This document shows positions 55,146 through 64,000 of a stretch of DNA of 64,000 nucleotides, piece after piece. The stretch covers positions 20,576,752 through 20,640,751 of the forward strand of contig OX155967.1 in the NCBI GenBank assembly GCA_944548615.1. Reading direction: 5' to 3'. This DNA is from Micropterix aruncella (Eukaryota > Arthropoda > Insecta > Lepidoptera > Micropterigidae). How positions within the stretch are numbered: position 1 is the first letter of the stretch; every line of letters begins with the position of its first letter. Under the pieces are notes generated by a model. It had not been told where the DNA came from and did no database searches. It worked only from the letters and a program-made list of their open reading frames with translations. The translations under genes and the position numbers were made by a program.

Positions 55146-56290
55146 CACCGCCATTCTGCAGTTACAAGAATGCGCTTTTTTTTTAATATTTTTAAAAAAT
55201 GATGACTGTCATTGTTGATTCGAAAAATTTTAAGAAGAAATGTTAGGATCTGCTTTCTTTCACGGTTTCCATTTTCTCTAAAAGAAGAATAAGCACCTTC
55301 CGATTTCTTTCATCCATGACATACCCCCCAAATCTCACTAAAGAACCGACTCCACTGATCAAACCAAATCTCCCGATGTTATCTCACGCCCATACACTGT
55401 GTGCACATTTGCGTAATCCGCAATCCGCAATGTGCACGCCGATTCATACAATTACCCGCCCGTAATTGCTGCTAATAATTGCGTATAAACGAGCAAATAA
55501 CAGTCGTAAAAACGGCCGTGTGGAGTTCACTTTCATGCTCCAATAAATGCGCGAACCGCACCCAAATTGCTGATGCTGGCGACGGATATTAAAATGTACA
55601 TTACTGTAGTAGCCAAGGACGTACCCATGGGGGGAGAGGAGCCCCCCCTTTTTCTAAATTTTGGAAACATCGCTCTAATTTGTCGCGCAATATAATGGAC
55701 TTCATTTTTGTGATATGTATGGAGTAAATCTGACGCCATGCATTATATTGTTAGGCAGACTATTACCTCTACTGTCTACTGATGAATTTTCAGCTTTTCC
55801 AAAACACTTCAGGGTACTTATTAAATGGACACCTTTGCTAGTACGCCAGCGCCAGGTGTCCCGGAGTCTGGCCTGCTGACTCCACCCCGGCATTCTATGG
55901 CCAAAATACTGTCTGATCTGAAAGTATCAGCTTTTACAAAACTCTTGCACTTTTTTTCGCTGCCTCTTAGACTATATTTATAGCTTCGCGCTGTATACGC
56001 GCCCGATAGGTACAATACAATACAATACAATACAATACAATACAATCAACTACTCCAGTAGATAGGCATTCCTACACTTGGATGCGTCACAAAATTAAAT
56101 GCTAAAAATGTAATTATAAAAAACATCACTATCATGATAGTTGTCATAGATGTAAAATTATATTCAATATTACCTACATACAAATAATCAAAATATACTA
56201 ATGTGATTTAAGAGTCAGGGAGAATAATATATTAAAATAGAAATGCAAATTCTATGTAGAATAATAAAAAATAAAAAAAATATTGTCAAT
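55146..56290. other. Unidentified stretch
   Basis: Includes an imperfect stem TGTGCACATTTGCG / CGCAATGTGCAC near 55400-55436 and a (ACAAT)n microsatellite of about eight units at 56008-56046. No gene recognised. Confidence 0.5.
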
Positions 56291-56298
56291 CCAGCAAC

Positions 56299-56369
56299 GG
56301 TGGCATAGTGGTTAGGTCGCCTGATCTTACATTATAAGGTCCCGGGTTCGATTCCCGGCTAGGTCACCA
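56299..56369 (+). repeat. tRNA-like SINE head with A and B boxes
   Basis: The stretch has a pol III A box TGGCATAGTGG, a perfect B box GGTTCGATTCC in a 5-bp stem T-arm, and acceptor-like ends GGTGGC / GTCACC. The putative anticodon arm is poor. A body with no other tRNA features continues to about 56565, ending in (AATAAA)-like text, so this is a tRNA-derived SINE and not a tRNA gene. Confidence 0.7.
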
Positions 56370-57279
56370 TTTTCCGTTGGGATCAAATTAACGGAATTGC
56401 ATTTTCAGTTCTGTCGATCGAATGCAATAACAAGACACACATTTACAGACATGTTACACGCACACATACATATAACACGTATAGTAGGGTTGGTTGTAAG
56501 AGATTGTCATATGACAATAAACCCGCCCATTGTGACATTTTCACAATAAAGAGTATAAACAATATGCCTTCGTATTTTTTTTAAAATGAATAGATGTATA
56601 ATAAATTATATGTAAATTAGAATGACAGCTATCGTAATACCATTATGTTTAAAACTTTACACATTTCATTAATCATCAACATGGGAAATAAACTCAGAAT
56701 TTTCAAACTACCTTATACCATAAATTGGGTTTCTTACCAAATTATGTATAATTATCTTTTTAAATTGATCCTCTCCAAGGCTTTTTTTTCTTTGGAATGT
56801 TTTTCATTTGCTTTGGAATCTTATTATAGAAGGAAAATTTGGTGAATAAAACTGTATCGCACTTTGCTAAGTCGCTGTCGGTTTATGTGTAGATTGGATT
56901 TATTCCTCGTATCGTGATGATGAAAATCACTATTCACCGGAGCTTCTGTTAGATGTCTAAGAGCGTACGTAATATTTTAGTAGGTGTAAGAAGAAAATAT
57001 TTTGGTAGATGGTACACAGGTATACCATTTTATATTTTAATATAGCCATTTTATAATATGCTTTTTTGCATAGCGTGTGTCTAATACGAAACCTAAATTG
57101 TTTCCCCCGCAAGTATAAAGATTTTTTTCAAAATACGTTTTTTAATTCCCCGGCCCACAAGAAGGAAAGTATTGTGAATACGCTAAAAAAATGTCGAGAT
57201 GAAGACGGAAATATCTATTTTGAGACCCTCTGAGTATAGGGGGGGGGGGGGGTAGGAACCCCCCGAGAAATATCCAATT

Positions 57280-57600
57280 TAGGCACGATTAAGACCATTT
57301 CCAGATTGTAGTCTCTCTTTTTGTCTGTCTGTGTGTGTTTTCCTCCATGATAGTGCCCAAACGCTTGATTCGATTAAGCTGAAATTTGGCATGCGGGCAT
57401 CATTTGATGATGGTAAGAGTTGAAATGGTTTTGTTTGAAATCGGTCCACCAGGGTCCACCAGCGCACTAGTCGTATCTCAATCTCGAAATATTGACTTAA
57501 TACAACAATGCGTTGTTGGGCCGAAATCACATTGTGAAATTTTGACTGGATCTCATATACAAACGTAATGATTTTAAAATTCCGCCATATATATTAAACA
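57280..57600 (+). repeat. Dispersed repeat, copy 1 of an inverted pair
   Basis: Contains CGATTAAGCTGAAATTTGGC, CATCATTTGATGATGG, ATCGGTCCACCAG and TCTCGAAATATTGACTTA. The same blocks occur in reverse order and complement at 60150-60430. A 14-G run at 57240-57253 lies just upstream. Confidence 0.7.
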
Positions 57601-58135
57601 AATATTAACGCAGAACCGCCCGAGGCTAGCCGAGAAACGAACGCGCGCCGCCCGGGGTGGTTGTGTAACGGAACCTAAACGGGTTCGTCCGCCAGCCGAG
57701 AGAGGGCTCTCGACTATTTTATATGAAATCAGTGCTTGTCTGGAAAGTCTTGGGGCGACGCATCCGATTTCTTTTCCTCTTGTTGTTTATCAAACCTCAG
57801 AAGAGTTGCCTGGCGGCTGCATATTAAAGTAGACCGGCAATAGTTTTCGTGTCCCGCTTTTGCAGGACTAAGACAGTCCGAGGCCAATAGCACGGCCCCA
57901 AAGCTCCACGTCATACGACACTAGGGCGTGCACCATTTCAATTAGCGCTACACGGTGCATTACTATCTCCGAGGGCTCGCAGGCGATTCAAGGCGTAACA
58001 CGCATGCCATAACATATCGCAAAGCGCATCAATGTAGCGGTCCACCGGAGTGTATACCATATGTTATAACTACCAATTTATGATTATACAATCTACACGC
58101 TATACCCGCGGCTCCAGCTGTGTTAAGTATTTTTA
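57601..58135. other. GC-richer unidentified stretch
   Basis: 57610-57710 is rich in CG (CGCGCGCCGCCCGGGG, GCCAGCCGAGAGAGGGC). No coding family recognised on either strand. Confidence 0.4.
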
Positions 58136-58961
58136 CACGACTGCCCAAAAAAAAAGGACTGTGATGTTTCAGGGTTCATATATGTGTGTATGTTTTCCGT
58201 TTCTTTATTCCCATATAACTTCTAAATGCTGAACCGATTAAAAGTGTGTGGTATTGTTAGAATTGTTATGTCATCCCGGATATCACAAGGTACCGAAACT
58301 GTTCAAATGTCAAATAATATGGAGTCGGATACAAAAATGGATATTATCCATACCACTTGAAGTACCTACAAAAATCTCAGGAAAACCACTTCTGTACGTT
58401 TTCTAGCTTGCGGATGTAGGTATCCGGATGCGGATTCACATCCTTTTTATTCTAACAATACAGGAGTGTAATGTATTCAGGATTCATCTATGTATGTATG
58501 TTGTCCGTTTCTTTATTCCACCATAACTTCTAAACGCTTCAAGCGATTTAGAAGTGTGTGATATTGTTAAAATGTTTATTTCCAGAATTTACTCAATCAA
58601 AACTATGATTTGACACTAAACGCAATTGTATTTAATATAAATTTATTGACATTTGGACATTTAGACAAATATTTACTTAATATTTGAACATTTTAGGGCA
58701 CAATATGATACTCCGGATAACAATAACATAACAAGATTTGGACAGTTAAGATAACCTATGGCACTTGGAATGACATAAAAATTCTTGCAATGCCACACAC
58801 TTCTAAATCGGTTCAAGCGTTTAGAAGTCATGGTGGAATAAAAAAAAAACGGAAAACTTACATAAATGAAGCCTTAACACATTACACTCCTTTATTGTTG
58901 GGCAGCCGAGTAATAAAAATAACTATAAGTACAATAGTTCACTTCTGTAACGGCAGTCGCG
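58136..58961. mobile_element. CACGACTGCC-ended element, copy 2
   Basis: Ends CACGACTGCC and GGCAGTCGCG are inverted. Within it a block with TTCTTTATTCC-ATAACTTCTAAA is repeated directly (about 58195 and 58505) and again inverted (about 58800). Shared with 24714-26066 in opposite orientation. No transposase. Confidence 0.65.
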
Positions 58962-59524
58962 TTTTTATACTTTTTTATATATTTACTTTTACATGGTTAT
59001 TTCTTTAGGCCTGGATAGTTTCGGAGTCTGCCAATTCTCTTTCTGTAACTCTCCACTGCTTCATTAAGCCTTTTGAGGGAGTTTCACAAGTAGTCAGCAC
59101 CTAAAGAATAACTTATAATAAATAACGAAGCCACAAATTCGCTCCTCCAGCCGAAGGCCACGAAATGAGAAAGGTTTATAATGCATATACTAGAGGCGAG
59201 GCATTAATGTCAAGATCGCCTTTACTTACTGAGTATTTGTTATTTTTTGTCCGTTGTTGTGGCGTTGCAAAACGACCGCAATTCACCTCGACTTGAGCCT
59301 TAAATGAGACACGAGCTTTAACCTCTGCTTGATTATCTCAGCTGTAGGCTTTGCGAAAGGCTTGGCAACACTGGGATCTCGTTGAGTCACTCTTACTAAT
59401 TGCAACATTTTAAAAGTATTCTAATTCATTTCACAATGCCTAAAATCGTCACTCTTTTATATGTATACTTATTAGAATGCTCATTATTGATCATAAAAAA
59501 ACAGTTGTGTCACCCCAAGTCTTT

Positions 59525-59762
59525 CCCTCAAGCAGAAGATCCCCCCCCCCCCTCCCTCCGCTCGCCAAACCCCTCAAGCCCCCTCCCCCAAACGCTTTCT
59601 GCTCTTCCCAAAACCTCCTCCACCCCCAACTCCCCCCTCCATTCCTACGCCTCCCAAACCCCCTCCCAAAGCCCCACCCCACCAAAACCCCAACCCCAAT
59701 CCTTAAACGCCCAACCCCCTAAATCTCTCCACCCACCCCAAACACCACCCCTTCAAAAACTC
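59525..59762. repeat. Strand-biased C-rich low-complexity tract
   Basis: Almost free of G on the plus strand, with many CCC/CCCC runs separated by A or T. Frames here are open only because of composition. The minus strand has the G-run spacing for G-quadruplexes. Confidence 0.85.
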
Positions 59763-59844
59763 CTTTTGCATCCCAATCACTTGGATATTTCTTAAAGCAC
59801 TCTTGATAAGGCTGTATAGGAACCCAATAAAGAAAACGAATATC

Positions 59845-59904
59845 GGAGGAAGAAGAATATTTTCGTCTGGAACTGAGGAAGAAGAATATTTTCGTCTGGA
59901 ACTT
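59845..59904 (+). repeat. 29-bp tandem duplication
   Basis: GAGGAAGAAGAATATTTTCG followed by TCTGGAACT occurs twice in direct succession. Confidence 0.85.
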
Positions 59905-59987
59905 TATAAATCCTGAGTTCTTGGTATATCTTCTTCAAAGTTACAGCACTCGTAATAAGGCGGGAGAGAACCCCCTTTCCCCATATC

Positions 59988-60010
59988 CTCCCCCCCCCCC
60001 CCCCCCCCCC
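59988..60010. repeat. Poly(C) run of more than 20
   Basis: A homopolymer of about 22 C, downstream of the C-rich tract. The exact length is likely to be unreliable in an assembly. Confidence 0.85.
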
Positions 60011-60149
60011 TCCTATCCACTTCGCCCCCGAAAGTGATTGATTATGATAGCAAATCTAAAATATTATTTTTGTAGAATTTCCGTGGTATTAAAACGGCTA
60101 TTTTCTAATATGTTTCGATTTTCGGCTAGCCTGAGCCGTCCCGACGTAT

Positions 60150-60430
60150 TATTTGATTATAATATATGGCGGTGTTGTATATTGCAACCAAAATTATAAA
60201 CCTACGACAACAAACCTACGACGCATTTGTGTACCGAATTTCAAGTCTCTAAGTCCAATATTTCGAGATTGAAGTATGACTAGCTCGCCCACTGGTGGAC
60301 CGATTTCAACCAAAACCGAATTCTTGCAATGATCAAATGATGCCTGCATGCCAAATTTCAGCTCAATCGGATGAAGCGTTTGGGCGCTATCGTCGAGAAG
60401 TGCACCACACAGACACACGAATGTGCGTTA
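60150..60430 (-). repeat. Dispersed repeat, copy 2 of an inverted pair
   Basis: Reverse complement of 57280-57600 with roughly 15-20 percent difference by eye. The divergence is more than expected for the two ends of one intact element. Confidence 0.65.
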
Positions 60431-61009
60431 TTAGCTAGAATCATAGCTAGGCTACCAACACAATCAGATGCCCATACAACAAATTGATACATTATTTCTT
60501 TCGTCGAAGTAGAGTTATTAATTACATAACAGAATCAAGGCAGCCGATTAATCTTAATGATATAATGATGATGCGCCGAAATATCTCTGTCGTGAGTTTA
60601 TAAGGATGTAGACACACACATTTTGGTAATATTTCAACATTCCCATATTGTTGAAACTGTGCATCCTTCCTATTTTTTAGGTAATTAAAAAGATGCAATG
60701 GATATGATTTCAAAATGTCAAGTGGCAGTTATGTAATATTGCGAATTTACAAGTTTATGTAATGAAGAGAGGCGGATATGAAATTTAAGACTATCGCGGT
60801 TGCTTATGAATAGGAGGACTGCGTTAGTTAGGCAGCGTTGACGTAGTGATTAAGATGCTGCAGAGCGCTTTCTTTTTTGGCGATTCGTTTGGTGTACCAA
60901 AAACTACAAAGATAGCGCTGATTGCTATACATATCCATGATGAATAAAACACTTTATTAATAAAATAATTCAAGAAAATTTATAAATATTTTTCCGAGGC
61001 AAGTAGGAT

Positions 61010-61335
61010 TTTTTAACACGCTTTTATTAGGTCGACCTGTATGTAACTATGTAATGGAATTTAAGGTAACTAATTTAACAATCTTCCAAGGACCGTAGCG
61101 TCATGAGCAGCTGTATGTAGTTCTGATGACAATACAATAATTATGGTACTGTCGAACTGAACTAGTCGGAAGATATGAACTGGAACTTCATGATGGAACA
61201 TCGTATAATAGCTGTGTTTGGACTTGTTAGAAAAGTCTTGGAATGAACTTTGACCACTATTAGGTTTCAAGGTCTGATGATGAAGCCGGAAGATAGGCAC
61301 TAGCATTCCATGATGGAATATCGTATCATAGCCCA
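61010..61335 (+). repeat. Dispersed repeat with the 130-bp unit
   Basis: Starts TTTTATTAGGTCGACCTGTA, also present at 36066 and 47080 (inverted), and includes two units related to 43488-43995 (TCTGATGATGAAGCCGGA). It represents the state of this repeat without the 660-bp-family insertion. Confidence 0.65.
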
Positions 61336-61849
61336 AAAGCGTGTTTTTAGTGGGTTTTTTTTACTATTAAATTTCGACTTGCTTTCGAAAAATATAATAA
61401 CTAATTCTGTAATTATTTAATACGGTCAAACAATAAAATATCACATTATGTACAAATAAAATCACATTTAGATTTTTATGGACAGTACAAAGGATATGTT
61501 TTCAAAGAACTGAGTAATATTCTGGATTCCAAAACACTAAAAACAGTTTATTATGCTTTATGTGAATCGTTATTACTTACGGCATAATTTGATGGGGTGG
61601 ATGTGGTAAAACCCTGCTAGAGCCATTGTAAGTTGCGCAGAAATTAAAAAAGAAACATTTTAAAAATCATATTAATATAGCCATTAATACATTTCAAATT
61701 AGCAAATCATATAAAGCACCTATTTAAAATATAATAATTTTATAACCTTTTTTAAAAAAAAGGAAAAAAGGAAAAAGAAGCATTTCTAAATTTAAATGTA
61801 TAAGTACAATAGGGGAATGGAATTATATTAAAAATTTATATTAAAAATT

Positions 61850-62214
61850 ATTTTACGTAGACTATATCGCCATCCAACTAGTGAACTTTATAAGGAAGCT
61901 AAAGTTCTTGATTGTAGGCAACTTTTTCTACAAACTTACCTCTTAAGGCTATTTTCGGACAATAACTCAAATTTAGGAATAATTCAGAATCGACGACCAA
62001 CGAGACAAGTCTTAGAAAATAGCTTAATAATAACCAGAATGAAAACATCATTTGGACAAAGACATTACTCTTTCATTGCGCCGAGATTTTACAATCTGAT
62101 CAATATGGAAATAAAAATGAATTTGACATTTAGGGAATTCAAAAATAAATTAAAGAAATGGTTATCGAATCATGACAGACTAACCATACATCAAATGTTA
62201 GAAATAATAGTTTA
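61850..62214 (+). pseudogene. LINE reverse-transcriptase C-terminal tail
   Basis: It reads LYRHPTSELYKEAKVLDCRQ, LFLQTYLLRLF, RRPTRQVLENSLIITRMKTS and FGQRHYSFIAPRFYNLINME to a stop at 62214. The FGQRxxxFxxPxxYN pattern belongs to the tail of Jockey-like LINEs. The upstream region (61480-61640) has matching but disrupted palm-to-thumb text (KTVYYALCESLLLTA*). Confidence 0.75.
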
Positions 62215-64000
62215 ATAAAACTTAGGTGACAAATTATTAACGTCTTTTTAAACATGTATGTTGAGTATTTTTTAACCTTGAACTAACTACCAAAAATTAA
62301 TTGTTTTTGTTGTTATATATTATTTTGACAATGAATTTAACTTTTTGACTAGGTATTTTTATTTTAAATCTTATATTACTTAACATATTATATTAAATAT
62401 TAATGACTGTTTCTTTCTTTTCTCACATATAACTTTATTTATATTATTTAATCGAATTTTATAATATATTTATTGCCGATTATAGGTATAACGGAATTGC
62501 ATTTTATTTATTATATTATCTTTTAATATGTTTTTTTATTATGATTATTATTTTATTTATCTAGGCAAGGCACGCGTAAGGAGACTCCAACGACTTAAGT
62601 TGATACGCAAGGACGGCTCCGCAAATAGAGTGTGTGACCGAGCTCGAATGTAGTTATCCGTAACAAAGAGACAAATCTTCGCTAGCATGCTAGCGGGATG
62701 CAGGATTATCAACTTTGCCCTGGTGAGTATTTCTCTACGCAATTTAAAGAAATTATAGCCCACCATGCCTAGTAAAAAATTAGTAGGGTATAAGTAGGGA
62801 TAAAAACCGTATTTCTTGAAATATACAAATCGTAAAAACTCATTATTTTTGACATTTTTGGTACTATTTTCTGGATTTTTTCCTGAGTATTTTAGTTATT
62901 GATTTTTCAATGTTTTGACCGTTTATATGATTTGGTTGTAACAATTCACGATTATTTCAAGTTATTTTGTTGAGTTATGATACTGAACTAATTACATTTT
63001 CTATTTTTCTTTGAAAAAGCTTGTAGTAACTATCTGTTGCTTTTGGTAGCATGTATACTTATGTCCGATGTCCTGGGACGTGTCCGAGAGTCGTAAATTC
63101 GCCAATTGGAAGCGAATTTAATGTAATGTAATTATTTTGTAAAACTTTTCTCGTATTAGGCTAAAAATGTTTTAAAATGAAAAAGAAACTTAAAGAAATA
63201 TATAGTTTTGTGAAAAACTTCATTTGTAATACTCTGACAACCTTAATTTAACGATTATTGAATTAGTGTATCCTAATAGCTTTAGCTCTTTTAACATTAA
63301 CTTTCGATGTATTTTTGTTGGATTAATAGTTACCAAAGTTAACTTTCACTGGTTGCCGTATTAATCCTGTAAGTTAAGTAATTATCGAATACGAATAATT
63401 AATAAAATATATATTAAAATATATCAGAATCTTAATATTAGCAAAAAAAAATATTATTGCAAAATATACTGTTTTTTAACATCGAAAATGAACAAAGAAT
63501 TCTGGTGATTTTTATTAAATAATTTTTAAAAAATATGGCGACTTTCACAATTTCTTTTTTTCCTTTAGTACGTTTTTTAGTAGGTAGACACGTATGACTT
63601 CTGATAGAAATAATAAAAAAATTGTAACTTTGCATTTTATAGACCACCGGGAACACATATATATGTCCCATTGATTTTTACGAAATCTATTGAACCAATT
63701 TTCACAAATCGTACATGTTATTTACATCGCCCTTTAACAGTTATATGTATCAGAAATGTCCATACTCTACCGCAAAGATTATGGTCCCCAAAGGGTTTAT
63801 CATTTACAAAGTAAGCGATTTGAATATGCAATTGGACTAAATTTGGGTCCAGGTCTAAATTTAGCACAAGTACATTAATTGTTTGAATACCTTATGATCT
63901 TCTTCTTTGACTTATGGTTCGTTAAAATAAATTACTATTTCAAATTTCAACAGCCAATTTCTTCTGATGAGTTTACGCAAGCCATGCCAGTGCAGGCTTC
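62215..64000. other. AT-rich stretch without recognised features
   Basis: Only short frames; LINE 3' UTR sequence probably continues to about 62560. Nothing else could be supported. Confidence 0.5.

Noticed and set aside
56299..56369. Functional tRNA gene
   Set aside because: The B box and T-arm are good, but the anticodon arm is weak, the anticodon would be unusual, and the sequence continues into a SINE-like body. It is better read as a tRNA-derived SINE.
57729..57914. 61-residue minus-strand protein in the GC-richer stretch
   Set aside because: It has no family resemblance, no splice context and no neighbouring exon, so I left it unannotated.
59400..59795. 131-residue Pro-rich protein
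   Set aside because: The frame exists only because the tract is nearly free of G and hence of stop codons; all three plus-strand frames are similarly open.
57280..60430. One 3.1-kb transposon with long inverted ends
   Set aside because: The inverted pair differs too much for the ends of one intact element, and no coding sequence for transposition lies between. Two independent copies of a dispersed repeat are more likely.

Overview
The window is nuclear DNA from an insect, most probably a moth or butterfly. It is AT-rich, carries spliced eukaryotic exons, and is packed with repeat types common in Lepidoptera: Helitrons ending in CTAG behind a short hairpin, RTE/CR1/Jockey/R1-like LINE fragments, hAT, Harbinger and TTAA-flanked elements, and many MITEs. 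No bacterial, organellar or CRISPR features were seen.

The one convincing host gene lies on the + strand from 1596 to 23856. Seven exons with matching splice phases (1596-1756, 3220-3388, 6020-6114, 18187-18278, 19402-19588, 19663-19813, 23607-23856) join into an open frame of 367 codons. It encodes an RGK-family (Rad/Gem/Kir/Rem) GTPase: a Ser/Arg-rich N-terminal extension, a P-loop GAPGVGKSS, a degenerate switch II, NKAD, ETS, and the hallmark C-terminus KSKSCENLHVL. The 5' end of the gene is upstream of the window.

The introns are a layered transposon record. Intron 2 holds a LINE tail and a decayed Harbinger-like element with a MADF fragment. Intron 3 (12 kb) holds a hAT element with an 8-bp target duplication, split by a complete Ty3/gypsy retrotransposon with equal-length LTRs, followed by MITEs, a Helitron end and a 164-bp AT microsatellite. 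Intron 4 holds an antisense LINE that abuts the exon 5 acceptor. Intron 6 holds tandem 120-bp units, a 590-bp element, a TTAA MITE and a Helitron with a triplicated terminus. A 677-bp TIR element begins 48 bp after the stop codon and carries the first AATAAA.

From 24.6 kb to the right end I recognise no host gene with confidence. The most structured part is 35.8-48.1 kb. It has two arms of about 1.29 kb in inverted orientation (35807-40291 and 46063-47351). The left arm is interrupted by a 5'-truncated R1-clade LINE with an open 860-codon reverse transcriptase, flanked by a 12-bp duplication; the right arm keeps the empty site. Both arms contain copies of an approximately 660-bp repeat family that recurs at least seven times in the window. 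Its best copies have 14-16-bp target duplications and an open frame of exactly 116 codons. This family, and the LINE inside it, are the best candidates for something undescribed.

Boundaries of elements were set by eye from target duplications and inverted termini. No alignment or database search was run.
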